A stretch of 62,018 nucleotides of DNA, taken from RUG11894 sp964344335. GTDB taxonomy: Bacteria; Bacillota; Clostridia; Peptostreptococcales; Anaerovoracaceae. The stretch lies in the NCBI GenBank assembly GCA_964344335.1, contig CAYFMW010000005.1:1-62018 (forward strand). Reading direction: 5' to 3'. This document shows positions 15,069 to 24,179 of the stretch, piece by piece. The position numbers were made by a program, and so were the translations under genes. The notes beneath the pieces were generated by a model that saw only the letters and a program-made list of their open reading frames with translations, did not search any database and was not told the origin of the DNA. Position 1 is the stretch's first letter. Each line of letters begins with the position of its first letter.

Positions 15069-18032
15069 ATGGTCGATAACGAGACTAAGGTGGTTAAAGC
15101 AAAAAATACCACAAAAAGAAAGAAAAAAGAGCCCGCCGGCTCGTCCCAGGTCGAAATTCGCCCTGTCGATATATCTGTAATCGAGGCGCAGCAGGCAAGA
15201 AGAAGCAGGTCGACGGCTCCCCAGCGGGAAAGGGCTGCGGAATCCGAAAAACGGGCAGGTTCCGCTCAGTCTTCCCGTCAAGCTCCCAGGTCGGGAATGC
15301 CGCCTGTAGGGGCAAATTTCCAGTTCGGCAAACCCATGCCCAAGAAGGCGGTTCCGCAGAACCTGGATGATACTCCGGCTGCAAGCAAGGATGAGCCTGA
15401 AAAAACCATTCCCGCGGAGGCTCCGAAGGTAGAGAGCAAGACCGATACGGCGGTAGAGACAAAGCTTGAGACTCCGGTTGAACCCAAGCAAGAGCCCAAG
15501 CTCGATGCTCCGGTTGACACTAAGCCCGAACCAAAACCCGCAGCGAGCGTTGTCGAAGATAAAAAGAAGGAGCCGGAACTTTATATAGATAAGAGTCTCG
15601 ATATCGGCGTAAAGATTATAAAGAAGACGCAGCCCGAAGCTGCGCCCTCTGCGAAAGTGGAAGAAGTGAGTGCAAAGCCGGAAGCCGAGGCGAAAACCTC
15701 CGGAAAAGAAGAGCCCCGAGCCAAGGCAAAGCCCGCAGATAAGAGACCCGAAGCAAGGAAGCCGGCAGCGAAGACTTCGTCCGAAGCCGCCAAGGATGCA
15801 ACGGCCGAAAAGCAGGCTCCCGCAAAGCCGCAAGCGGACAAGAAGCCGGCGCAGCCCAAGAAGAGAGATTTCTTCCCGAATATCGGAGTAAAGATAGTCA
15901 AGACTGCCGAGCAGGTAGAGCAGGAGCAGGAACAGAGAAGGGCAAAGAGGGCCGCGGCCGAAAAGAAAAAGCCGGAGCGCAAGCCTAAGGAATATAAGAA
16001 GGATGCCGACCAGGCGAGCGAGGAAACTGCACCGCGCAGGATGAGCTATAAGGGCAAAAAGACCAGCGAAGGCGGAAGAGAGAAAGTTGTCGCCTATACG
16101 GCTCCGAGCGGAAAGAGCAGCAGCAGGAGGCGCGGAAAAACCGACAGGCGCAAGAAGAGCTACGAGGACGCCGTCGTTCCCAACCTGACAAAGGCCACCA
16201 GAAAGAAGCACAGTCAGTATAGGGATAACAGGCCGGAGGAAGTCGTTCAGAGCGCCGCAGAGATCGAGGCCGCTGCGACAGGAGGCACCCTTATAGATGT
16301 ACCCATAACCGTGGGAGGATTCTGCGAGCAGCTGGATGTTTCAGCCGCCGATGCGATTATGACCCTCATGAAGATGGGCATAATGGCAAATATCAATCAG
16401 AATCTCGATGAAGAGACAGCCGTGCTTTTAGGAATGGAGCTCGGAAAGGTCGTCGTCGTCAATAAGGTGGAAGAGCTTCCCGATCTCGAGGAGATACTCG
16501 ATCTTCGAGAGGACAGCGAGGACGAACTCAAGGACCGTCCGCCGGTAATCACCGTTATGGGCCATGTAGACCACGGAAAGACATCGCTTCTGGATGCTAT
16601 CAGGAGCACCAATGTTACAAAGGCGGAGGCCGGTGGAATAACGCAGCACATCGGCGCTTCCGAGATAGAGATAAACGACCAGAAGATAGTCTTCCTGGAT
16701 ACTCCGGGTCACGAGGCATTTACGGCAATGAGGGCGAGGGGGGCTCATGTTACGGATATCGCCGTATTGGTGGTGGCCGCCGACGACTCGGTAAAGCCCC
16801 AGACGATAGAGTCCATAACTCATGCTAAGGCTGCGGGCGTGCCTATAATCGTCGCTATAAACAAGATAGACAAACCTGCCGCGAATATCGACAGGGTTAA
16901 GAAGGACCTTGCGGAAAATAATGTGCTTGTCGAGGATTGGGGAGGAGAGACTATAACCGTCCCCGTATCGGCAAAGACGGGAGAGGGAATCAAGGATCTG
17001 CTCGAAATGATACTCATTCAGGCGGAGATGCTGGAGCTCAAGGCGAATCCCGACAGGCTAGCCACGGGAACGGTTATCGAGGCGAGGCTCGACAAATCGA
17101 GAGGTCCGATAGCCACCCTGCTCGTTACGAACGGTACATTGCAGGTGAGCCAGGCGATAGTCGTCGGCACGGTATCCGGAAGGATTCGCGTGATGGTCGA
17201 CTGGAAAGGAAACCGCATACGCAAGGCCGGGCCTTCGCGCGCGGTTGAAATTACGGGACTTACCGATGTTCCCCAGGCCGGAGACGAGTTCTATGTCGTT
17301 GAGGACGAGAGGCTCGCAAGGGAGATTGCCGCCAAGAGGCAGGAGAGGCTAAGGGAGCAGACGCTTGCAAGGAGTGCGGGTACCAGCCTCGAGGAGCTCT
17401 TTGCAAACCTGCAGGAGGGAGAGATGAAGGATCTCAACCTCATAATAAAGGCCGATGTCCAAGGTTCGGTCGGAGCTCTGCAGGCTTCTTTAGAGAAGCT
17501 CCGCAACGAGAATGTGCGCGTTCAGATAATACACAGCTCGGTGGGCACCGTCTCCGAGTCGGATGTTATGCTCGCGACCACTTCAGGCGCGATTATCATA
17601 GGCTTTAATGTAAGGCCCAACTCGGCCGTTCAGGCGATGGCCGACAGAGAAGGCGTCGAGATTAGAACCTACAGGGTCATCTACGAGGTAATCGAGGAGA
17701 TCGAGGCCGCCATGAAGGGCATGCTCGCTCCGAAGTTCAAGGAAGTGATACTCGGAAAGGCTCAGGTCAGAGAGACCTTCAAGGTTCCCGGTGCGGGCAC
17801 CATAGCCGGAGCTTATGTCATGGAAGGCAAGATACTCAGGAATGCTCAGATAAGGCTGCTCCGGGACGGAATAGTCGTCCACGAGGGTACGATTTCGTCG
17901 CTTAAGAGGTTCAAGGACGATGCCAGAGAGGTCAACACCGGCTTCGAATGCGGAATAGGAATAGAGAAGTATAACGACATAAAAGAAGGCGATGTAATAG
18001 AAGCTTTCGAAATGCAAGAGGTGGAGAGATAA
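15069..18032 (+). CDS. infB: Translation initiation factor IF-2
   Basis: GTPase that brings initiator tRNA to the 30S subunit. The first ~400 of 987 residues are a low-complexity Lys/Ala/Glu/Pro-rich arm, within which the motif IGVKI(I/V)K occurs twice (15600-15626 and 15879-15905). The G domain follows with GHVDHGKTS (G1), DTPGHEA (G3) and NKIDKP (G4), then domain II and the C-terminal fMet-tRNA-binding domain. The core matches the family closely. Its stop overlaps the rbfA start (TAATG). Confidence 0.97.
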   Translation: MVDNETKVVKAKNTTKRKKKEPAGSSQVEIRPVDISVIEAQQARRSRSTAPQRERAAESEKRAGSAQSSRQAPRSGMPPVGANFQFGKPMPKKAVPQNLDDTPAASKDEPEKTIPAEAPKVESKTDTAVETKLETPVEPKQEPKLDAPVDTKPEPKPAASVVEDKKKEPELYIDKSLDIGVKIIKKTQPEAAPSAKVEEVSAKPEAEAKTSGKEEPRAKAKPADKRPEARKPAAKTSSEAAKDATAEKQAPAKPQADKKPAQPKKRDFFPNIGVKIVKTAEQVEQEQEQRRAKRAAAEKKKPERKPKEYKKDADQASEETAPRRMSYKGKKTSEGGREKVVAYTAPSGKSSSRRRGKTDRRKKSYEDAVVPNLTKATRKKHSQYRDNRPEEVVQSAAEIEAAATGGTLIDVPITVGGFCEQLDVSAADAIMTLMKMGIMANINQNLDEETAVLLGMELGKVVVVNKVEELPDLEEILDLREDSEDELKDRPPVITVMGHVDHGKTSLLDAIRSTNVTKAEAGGITQHIGASEIEINDQKIVFLDTPGHEAFTAMRARGAHVTDIAVLVVAADDSVKPQTIESITHAKAAGVPIIVAINKIDKPAANIDRVKKDLAENNVLVEDWGGETITVPVSAKTGEGIKDLLEMILIQAEMLELKANPDRLATGTVIEARLDKSRGPIATLLVTNGTLQVSQAIVVGTVSGRIRVMVDWKGNRIRKAGPSRAVEITGLTDVPQAGDEFYVVEDERLAREIAAKRQERLREQTLARSAGTSLEELFANLQEGEMKDLNLIIKADVQGSVGALQASLEKLRNENVRVQIIHSSVGTVSESDVMLATTSGAIIIGFNVRPNSAVQAMADREGVEIRTYRVIYEVIEEIEAAMKGMLAPKFKEVILGKAQVRETFKVPGAGTIAGAYVMEGKILRNAQIRLLRDGIVVHEGTISSLKRFKDDAREVNTGFECGIGIEKYNDIKEGDVIEAFEMQEVER

Positions 18033-18445
18033 TGGGTAAGTCCCACAAGCCGCAGCACATGGGGGAGCAGATCCGAAAGATACTCGGAGATATGCTCATA
18101 AAGGAGGAGATTAAGGACTCCGCTTTTTCGGGCACCATGGTAAGCATCAACGCGGCGCATGTAACAAAGGATTGCAGCTACGCGACCGTCTATATCAGTT
18201 GCCTTGAGTATTCGTCGGGCGACTGCGCTGAGGAAAAGCGCAGCGAGATTCTTGAAGCTCTGGACAGGAGCAAGGGTTTTATAAGAAAAGAGATAAGCAG
18301 GCGTATCAAGACCCGCCATGTGCCCGAGCTTTTATTCAAATACGACGCCAGTCTGGAATACGGGGCGAAGATAGACAGGCTGCTCGACAGCCTCGATATT
18401 CCCGAAGATGACGAGGAGCCGGGTGAGGAGGATTTTGGCGATTGA
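18032..18445 (+). CDS. rbfA: Ribosome-binding factor A
   Basis: Single KH-type domain protein needed for late 30S maturation and cold adaptation. The 137-residue protein has the typical IRKILGDMLIKEEIKDSAF, SINAAHVTKDCSYATVYIS and RHVPELLFKYDASLEYGAKIDRLL segments, then an acidic tail rich in Glu and Asp. Start overlaps the infB stop by one base and its end overlaps the nrnA start by four bases. Confidence 0.94.
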   Translation: MGKSHKPQHMGEQIRKILGDMLIKEEIKDSAFSGTMVSINAAHVTKDCSYATVYISCLEYSSGDCAEEKRSEILEALDRSKGFIRKEISRRIKTRHVPELLFKYDASLEYGAKIDRLLDSLDIPEDDEEPGEEDFGD

Positions 18446-19398
18446 AGCACGATTGGTCACAAATCATAGAAGAGCTTAAAAAAGCCGAAAGAATTCTTTG
18501 CTTTACGCATGTCAATATGGATGGCGACGCTATGGGTTCTTCTGTGGCGTTTTGCCGCAGCATGAGATTGCTCGGCAAGCGTTGCCATGTACTTTTAGAG
18601 GACGAAGTGCCCGACGATCTGGCTTTTCTGGATGCGGAGGGTTGCTTCGTTCATGAATCCCCCGGAAGGCCGGATCTCGCAGTTGTTTTAGATTGCGGGG
18701 ATGCTACAAGACTCGAAAACCGCAAGGACCTATTCTATACTGCACCCGTAACGATTTCCATCGATCACCATCTTTCGGACGAAAAATTTACGGATCTGGA
18801 ACTTAGAGATATCGAAGCTTCCGCCACTGCAAGCCTGGTATTCGATTTACTCAAAGAAATGGGTGCGCCCATAGATAAAAATATTGCGGAAAATATCTAT
18901 GCCGCGATACTTACGGATACCGGCAGGTTTTGTTACAACAACTGTACGGCGAAGACGCACGAAGATGTCGCGGAGCTCTATAAATACGGTATAGATCATG
19001 TTTTAATATGTGCGAATATTTACGATGAGCTTCCCGAGGCCAGGTGGAAGCTGGAGAATCTGGTAATAGACAGAATGGAGCGCTTTGCCGGAGGTCTTGC
19101 GGCGATTTCCTATACGACCGAGGAGGATCTGCAAAGAATCGGTGCTACGCAGGCGATGAGCGAATACTGCAGCGATAGACTCAGGAGCGTAAAGGGAGTT
19201 GAAATGAGCGCCTTTCTTAAACAGAGGGGCGAGAATAAGTATAAGGTTTCGCTGCGTTCCAAGAACTATGCGAATGTCAGGGCGCTTGCCTCGGCCTTCG
19301 GCGGAGGCGGCCACGAGAGAGCCAGCGGATGCACCATATATGCGGATCTTGAGAGCGCAATAAAGATGCTCAAAGAAGAGATGGAAAAGCATTTATGA
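18442..19398 (+). CDS. nrnA: DHH-family bifunctional oligoribonuclease / pAp phosphatase NrnA
   Basis: Degrades nano-RNA (2-5 nt) and pAp. The DHH motifs are in place: HVNMDGDAMGSS near residue 25, VVLDCGD near 80, SIDHHLSD near 105 and DTGRF near 155, with the DHHA1 motif GGGGHERASG near 285. Length 318 residues. Translation apparently begins at a TTG overlapping the rbfA stop, with GAGGAGG 10-12 bases upstream. Conserved between rbfA and truB in many Bacillota. Its 3' end overlaps truB by four bases. Confidence 0.92.
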   Translation: MKHDWSQIIEELKKAERILCFTHVNMDGDAMGSSVAFCRSMRLLGKRCHVLLEDEVPDDLAFLDAEGCFVHESPGRPDLAVVLDCGDATRLENRKDLFYTAPVTISIDHHLSDEKFTDLELRDIEASATASLVFDLLKEMGAPIDKNIAENIYAAILTDTGRFCYNNCTAKTHEDVAELYKYGIDHVLICANIYDELPEARWKLENLVIDRMERFAGGLAAISYTTEEDLQRIGATQAMSEYCSDRLRSVKGVEMSAFLKQRGENKYKVSLRSKNYANVRALASAFGGGGHERASGCTIYADLESAIKMLKEEMEKHL

Positions 19399-20264
19399 AC
19401 GGAATCTTGAATCTTCATAAGCCGGCGGGCCCTACAAGCTTCGACTGCGTAGCCGCGGTCAGAAGAGTTGCGGAGGGAGCAAAGACCGGGCACGGCGGGA
19501 CGCTCGACCCCATGGCCGAAGGCGTCCTTGCAATTTGTGTAGGGAAGGCCACGAGGCTGATCGAATACATGGATGAGAATTCAAAGAGCTATATCTGCGG
19601 CTGCCGGCTAGGACTGCGCACAGACACTCTGGATATCTGGGGTGAGCCGCTCAGCGAGGACAGACAAGGAGCCGGAAAGATAAGCAAGGACGATTTCGAG
19701 ACCGCGCTGCAAAAATTCCGCGGCGAAATATTGCAAACACCTCCGATGTATTCCGCCGTCAGCGTAGGCGGCAAGAGACTATATCAGTATGCACGCGAAG
19801 GAAAGAGCGTGGAAGTCGCTCCGCGAAAGGTCAGCATTTTTAATATAGATCTTCTTGAATGGAATGATGAGCTTAAGGAAGCCGTATTCGAGCTGGAGTG
19901 CTCCAGAGGGACATATGTAAGAAGTATCTGCGGCGATATAGGCGAGTTACTCGGATGCGGGGCCAGCATGAGTTCGCTGCTGAGGACACGGACCTGCGGC
20001 CTGGATATAGAAAAATCCGTACCGCTCGAAGAGGTTAAGGAAATGTCCGCACAGAAGCTCGAAAGCATACTGCTGCCGATGGAGACGGCGCTCGGACACA
20101 TTGAAAGACTGGAGCTCGATGAGGATAGGGCAAAGCGTTTCGTAAACGGACTTCCCTCATGGTCCGCCGGCCTCGAAAGCGAAGGACTTCGCGCGGTGTT
20201 TTCGGATTCCGGACTCCTCGGAACCGCAAGGGATGGGAAGATAGAGAAGGTACTAAGCTTATGA
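19395..20264 (+). CDS. truB: tRNA pseudouridine(55) synthase
   Basis: Makes pseudouridine 55 in the T-loop of tRNAs. The catalytic aspartate lies in KTGHGGTLDPMAEGVLA near residue 35, with KSYICGCRLGLRTDTLDIWG following, YSAVSVGGKRLYQYAREG near 115 and the RGTYVRSICGDIGELLG segment near 175. Length 289 residues, usual for the family. Start and stop overlap the flanking genes by four bases each (ATGA), so nrnA, truB and ribF are translationally coupled. Confidence 0.96.
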   Translation: MNGILNLHKPAGPTSFDCVAAVRRVAEGAKTGHGGTLDPMAEGVLAICVGKATRLIEYMDENSKSYICGCRLGLRTDTLDIWGEPLSEDRQGAGKISKDDFETALQKFRGEILQTPPMYSAVSVGGKRLYQYAREGKSVEVAPRKVSIFNIDLLEWNDELKEAVFELECSRGTYVRSICGDIGELLGCGASMSSLLRTRTCGLDIEKSVPLEEVKEMSAQKLESILLPMETALGHIERLELDEDRAKRFVNGLPSWSAGLESEGLRAVFSDSGLLGTARDGKIEKVLSL

Positions 20265-21196
20265 AGATATTCACAAAGCTTGAAGATATAAAGGATACGG
20301 GTTTTACGGCTCTTGCGCTGGGTAATTTCGACGGGGTTCATAAGGGGCATCAGAAACTTCTTGCGGAATGCGTCGCAATGGCTGAAGAACTCGATCTTGA
20401 ACCATCCGTATTCACATTTACGAATCATCCGGCCAACGAGATAGCGGGCAGGACCGTGGTCAAGAATATAATGACATTCGAGGAGAAGGCCGCGGAGCTC
20501 GAAGCGGCGGGTATCGAGAATATGTTCTCGATAATATTCGATGAAAATATTCGCAATCTCTCCCCGGTCGATTTCATTAATTTCCTGCTGCAGGACAAAT
20601 TCAGCATGAGACACGCCGTCTGCGGCTTCGACTACAGTTTCGGATACAAGGCGCAGGGAGATGCCAAACTGCTTAAACAATGCGGCATAGAGATGGGCTT
20701 CGGCGTAAGTGTGGTAGCGGCGCTAAAAATTAACGGTGAAATAGTATCCAGCACGCTGATTCGAAGGATTATCGACGAAGGGCGAATAGATGAATATCCC
20801 GCGTACACCGGAAGGCTCTACAGAATAGACGGCAGGGTGGTGGAAGGAAAGCATCTTGGCAGAAGACTGGGATATCCTACCATGAACCTGAGCCTCGACA
20901 GCGACGAGGCCTTCCCGAAGAACGGAGTTTATATAACCAAGACTTATGTAAACCACGAATCGCATCCCTCGATTACAAATGTAGGCAACAAGCCTACGGT
21001 GGGAGAGTTCGCAAAGAACGCCGAAACACATATCTTCGGCTTCAAAGGAGAACTCTACGGACGCGATGTTCGAATCGAATTTATTAAGATGCTTCGCCCC
21101 GAGTTTAAATTTCCAAGCCTTGAAGCTTTGCATAAGCAGATACACAGCGACTGCATCGAGGCGGAGCGATATTTTGAGGAGGAGAGAGAGAAATGA
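20261..21196 (+). CDS. ribF: Bifunctional riboflavin kinase / FAD synthetase
   Basis: Makes FMN from riboflavin and FAD from FMN. The ATG at 20261 overlaps the truB stop; a longer frame upstream lies inside truB and is rejected. The N-terminal adenylyltransferase half shows ALGNFDGVHKGHQ near residue 20 and CGFDYSFGYKAQGD near 120. The C-terminal kinase half shows KHLGRRLGYPTMNLSLD near 200 and the HIFGFKGELYGRDVRIEF region. Length 311 residues. Confidence 0.95.
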   Translation: MKIFTKLEDIKDTGFTALALGNFDGVHKGHQKLLAECVAMAEELDLEPSVFTFTNHPANEIAGRTVVKNIMTFEEKAAELEAAGIENMFSIIFDENIRNLSPVDFINFLLQDKFSMRHAVCGFDYSFGYKAQGDAKLLKQCGIEMGFGVSVVAALKINGEIVSSTLIRRIIDEGRIDEYPAYTGRLYRIDGRVVEGKHLGRRLGYPTMNLSLDSDEAFPKNGVYITKTYVNHESHPSITNVGNKPTVGEFAKNAETHIFGFKGELYGRDVRIEFIKMLRPEFKFPSLEALHKQIHSDCIEAERYFEEEREK

Positions 21197-21432
21197 TTTA
21201 TGCCAACGGATTTACGATAAACGCGACGGGCAGCGAATGCTTCATAACCTTCCTGCAGACAAGACCCAAGGGCCAAGCGAAGCAGACGGACGAACTGGAG
21301 ACCGTCATAATGAACGAACAGGTCGCCAGGCAGCTGATAGTGGCATTGTCGAAGGTCTACGATAAGGTCGATGCCGACCGCGCAGCTAAGCGCAATCCAC
21401 AGGTGAGCGAAAAGAGCTCGCAGCTGTCTTAG
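21193..21432 (+). CDS. Small conserved-looking protein of unknown function
   Basis: A 79-residue product whose ATG overlaps the ribF stop (ATGA), after GAGGAGAGAG, so it is very likely translated. It reads as a small alpha/beta protein: FTINATGSECFITFLQTRP, a short polar linker, then ETVIMNEQVARQLIVALSKVYDKV. This layout, with a hydrophobic strand then a conserved Met followed by a helix, recalls DUF3467-type proteins, but the resemblance is weak. Last gene of the rimP-ribF operon. No function can be assigned. Confidence 0.65.
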   Translation: MIYANGFTINATGSECFITFLQTRPKGQAKQTDELETVIMNEQVARQLIVALSKVYDKVDADRAAKRNPQVSEKSSQLS

Positions 21433-21460
21433 ATGAATAGCTGAGCACTTGCCTAAACGC

Positions 21461-21489
21461 TTTACAAATCGCGCTTCATGTGCTAATAT
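21461..21489 (+). promoter_or_regulatory. rpsO promoter
   Basis: TTTACA at 21461-21466, 17-bp spacer, TAATAT at 21484-21489 with an upstream TG (extended -10). About 80 bases of leader follow before the rpsO start. The leader contains short GC-rich complementary segments and could serve S15 autoregulation, but no specific fold is proven. Confidence 0.6.
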
Positions 21490-21577
21490 AACTCGTCAGT
21501 TTATAACTACCTTCCGCTGAGGCAGCCGAGGCTCCGACGCTGTGCTCGGGGAGGGCGAATTTTCAAAGGAGAAGACT

Positions 21578-21844
21578 ATGTTAACAAAGGAAAAAAAGAC
21601 AGAGCTTATTCAGGAGTATGCGACTCACGAAGGTGATACCGGTTCCCCGGAGGTTCAAGTGGCAATTCTCACATACAGAATCAATCACCTTAACGAGCAC
21701 CTGAAAAAGAATCCCAAGGATTTTCACTCCAGAAGAGGTCTGCTGAAGATGGTCGGCCAGAGAAGAAATATGCTCGCTTATCTCAAAGATAAGGATCTTG
21801 AGCGTTACAGGACACTCATCGGCCGTCTGAACTTAAGAAAGTAA
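21578..21844 (+). CDS. rpsO: 30S ribosomal protein S15
   Basis: Binds 16S rRNA early in platform assembly. The 88-residue protein has the invariant THEGDTGSPEVQVAILTYRI near residue 15, NPKDFHSRRGLLKMVGQRRNML near 45 and the end YRTLIGRLNLRK. The ATG at 21578 follows AAAGGAGAAG; a longer upstream frame is rejected because it lacks conservation. Followed by a GC-rich hairpin and then pnp, the usual rpsO-pnp arrangement. Confidence 0.97.
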   Translation: MLTKEKKTELIQEYATHEGDTGSPEVQVAILTYRINHLNEHLKKNPKDFHSRRGLLKMVGQRRNMLAYLKDKDLERYRTLIGRLNLRK

Positions 21845-21855
21845 GTTATTTCTCG

Positions 21856-21887
21856 GGCGGGGCTGACACCCCCGCCTTGTTATTATT
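21856..21887 (+). terminator. Hairpin after rpsO
   Basis: GGCGGGG (21856-21862) pairs with CCCCGCC (21870-21876), followed by a T-rich TTGTTATTATT. Probably a partial terminator or processing site between rpsO and pnp. Confidence 0.65.
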
Positions 21888-21979
21888 CACATCAGGGGCC
21901 GGGCTTGAGAATTAAATTCATGCCGCTGCATGGGTTTACTTGTCAAGCCGGGCCTGATAAAGAAAGGTTAGGTTTTTTA

Positions 21980-24124
21980 ATGGAATTTACTGACTACAGG
22001 ACATTCAGGACTGCCGTCGGAGGCAGACTGCTCGAAGTCGAGATCGGAAAGGTCTGCGAGCAGGCCAACGGCCAGGCTTGGATAAAGTACGGCGATACAG
22101 TCGTAAGTTGTACTGCGACGATGTCCAAAACTCAGAGGGAAGGCATAGATTTCTTCCCGCTCTCCTGCGATTTCGAGGAGAAGATGTATGCCGCGGGAAA
22201 GATTCCCGGGGGATTCATCAAGAGGGAAGGAAGACCCTCCGAGAAGGCGATACTCACTTCAAGGCTTATTGACAGACCGCTTCGCCCGCTTTTTCCTAAA
22301 GGATTTTACAACGATGTACAGATTGTCGCCACATGCATGTCCATGGATAACGACTGTCCGCCGGAGTTCTGCGCTCTGCTTGGTTCTTCGATTTCCATTG
22401 CGATTTCCGATATTCCATGGGACGGTCCCACCGCGGGCGTAATCGTAGGCAGAATCGACGGAAGATTCATCATCAATCCGACTTCGGAGGAAAAGGAAGC
22501 CTCGGATTTGAATATGACCGTTGCGGGCACCAAGGATGCCATAATGATGGTCGAGGCGGGTGCAAACGAGGTCCCCGAGGATGTCATCCTCGATGCAATA
22601 ATGTTTGCGCACGAAGAGATTAAGAAATTGGTCGCCTTCATCGAAGAAATTACTGCGGAAGTAGGCAAGGAAAAGCTTCAGATTGAGCTCTATGAGCCCC
22701 CCGCGGAGATAAACACGGCGGTTCGCGAATATGCCGAACTTAAGATGCGCCAGGCTATATTCACGAAAGACAAGCTTGAAAGAATTGCCAACATGGATGC
22801 CGTAGAGGCCGATACGAAGGCATACTTCGCTGAAATTTTCTCCGATAGAGAAAAGGATGTTAACTCGGTAATCGACGATATAATCAGCGAGCAGGTTCGC
22901 GGAATGATTTTAGACAAGGGAATACGCCCCGACAGCAGGGCGCTCGACGAGATAAGGCCTATATGGTGCGAGACGAGCGTGCTCCCCAGGGTTCACGGAT
23001 CGGGACTCTTTACGAGAGGCCAGACTCAGGTCATATCCGCCACTACCCTTGGAACGATTGCGGAAGGCCAGATTCTCGACGGAATCTTCGAGGAGACCGG
23101 CAAGAGATATATGCATCAGTATAACTTCCCCGGATATTCCACCGGTGAGGCAAGGCCCATGCGCGGCCCGGGAAGAAGAGAGATAGGGCACGGAGCTCTC
23201 GCGGAAAGAGCGCTGATCCCCGTTCTTCCCAGCGAAGAGGAGTTCCCGTACTCGATTCGCGTCGTCTCGGAGGTCCTTTCTTCCAACGGTTCTTCTTCCA
23301 TGGCCTCGGTTTGCGGCTCATGCCTGTCACTTATGGACGCGGGTGTTCCGATTAAAGCTCCGGTAGCCGGCATAGCGATGGGGCTCATAGAGAGGGTCGG
23401 TAAGGACGGAACGAGCGAATATGCGGTCCTCTCCGACATTCAAGGTATCGAAGACTTTATGGGAGATATGGACTTTAAGGTAGCCGGAACCGAAAAGGGC
23501 GTCACCGCCATCCAGATGGATATTAAAGTCCACGGCCTTTCAAGAGAAGTGCTCGAGATGGCGCTCAAGCAGGCCAAGGAAGGCCGCATGCACATAATGG
23601 GCAAGATGCTGCAGGAGCTCCCCGAACCCAGAAAGGAACTCTCCAAGTACGCGCCTCTCATCACCAGCATGATGATAGATCCCGACAAGATAAGGATAGT
23701 CATCGGCAAGGGCGGAGAGACCATCAACGGATTGATCGTCCGCACCGGTGCGAGGATAGATATCGACGATACGGGCCTGATATACATAGCTGCTCCCGAT
23801 ACGGAGTCGGGTGAAGCCGCCCGCAGGGAGATAGAGATGCTCGTAAAGGATGTCGAAGTGGGAGAGACTTACACCGGCAAGGTCGTAAGGATACTCATGG
23901 GGGCCAAGGGCGGCGAACTCGGCGCCTTCGTCAACATACTTCCCGGCAAGGACGGTCTGCTTCATATATCCAAGATATGCAAGCGCAGAATTCCCAATGT
24001 TACGGATATTCTCAATGTGGGAGATACGGTCACCGTCAGGGTCGAAGAGATCGACGACAGAGACAGGATCAACCTTACCAGAAAAGGCCTTGAGGATATT
24101 CCCATAATCAAGGGCGAAGAATAG
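21980..24124 (+). CDS. pnp: Polyribonucleotide nucleotidyltransferase (PNPase)
   Basis: Phosphorolytic 3'-5' exoribonuclease, a trimer in the RNA degradosome. The ATG at 21980 gives 714 residues beginning at the conserved TFRTAVGGRLLEVEIGK. Order: first RNase PH domain (~1-225), all-alpha linker, second RNase PH domain (~310-545, with FTRGQTQVISATTLG and SSNGSSSMASVCG), KH domain (~550-615, IRIVIGKGGETING) and S1 domain (~620-690, GETYTGKVVRILMGAKGG). An upstream TTG would add 25 unconserved residues. Confidence 0.97.
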   Translation: MEFTDYRTFRTAVGGRLLEVEIGKVCEQANGQAWIKYGDTVVSCTATMSKTQREGIDFFPLSCDFEEKMYAAGKIPGGFIKREGRPSEKAILTSRLIDRPLRPLFPKGFYNDVQIVATCMSMDNDCPPEFCALLGSSISIAISDIPWDGPTAGVIVGRIDGRFIINPTSEEKEASDLNMTVAGTKDAIMMVEAGANEVPEDVILDAIMFAHEEIKKLVAFIEEITAEVGKEKLQIELYEPPAEINTAVREYAELKMRQAIFTKDKLERIANMDAVEADTKAYFAEIFSDREKDVNSVIDDIISEQVRGMILDKGIRPDSRALDEIRPIWCETSVLPRVHGSGLFTRGQTQVISATTLGTIAEGQILDGIFEETGKRYMHQYNFPGYSTGEARPMRGPGRREIGHGALAERALIPVLPSEEEFPYSIRVVSEVLSSNGSSSMASVCGSCLSLMDAGVPIKAPVAGIAMGLIERVGKDGTSEYAVLSDIQGIEDFMGDMDFKVAGTEKGVTAIQMDIKVHGLSREVLEMALKQAKEGRMHIMGKMLQELPEPRKELSKYAPLITSMMIDPDKIRIVIGKGGETINGLIVRTGARIDIDDTGLIYIAAPDTESGEAARREIEMLVKDVEVGETYTGKVVRILMGAKGGELGAFVNILPGKDGLLHISKICKRRIPNVTDILNVGDTVTVRVEEIDDRDRINLTRKGLEDIPIIKGEE

Positions 24125-24135
24125 TAAAATGAGCG

Positions 24136-24165
24136 GGGGCCTGCTCTTGCAGGCCCCGATTTTTA
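24136..24165 (+). terminator. Intrinsic terminator after pnp
   Basis: GGGGCCTGC (24136-24144), loop TCTT, GCAGGCCCC (24149-24157), then GATTTTT. It lies 12 bases past the pnp stop and just before the M16 peptidase start. Confidence 0.85.
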
Positions 24166-24179
24166 AAATAGGGCAAAAG

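Noticed and set aside
14985..16211. 408-codon open frame antisense to the IF-2 arm
   Set aside because: Its Leu/Arg/Gly-rich content is the mirror of the Lys/Glu/Ala-rich sense strand; no domain.
21905..21979. 25-residue N-terminal extension of PNPase from a TTG
   Set aside because: Not conserved in the family, and a good ATG follows at 21980.
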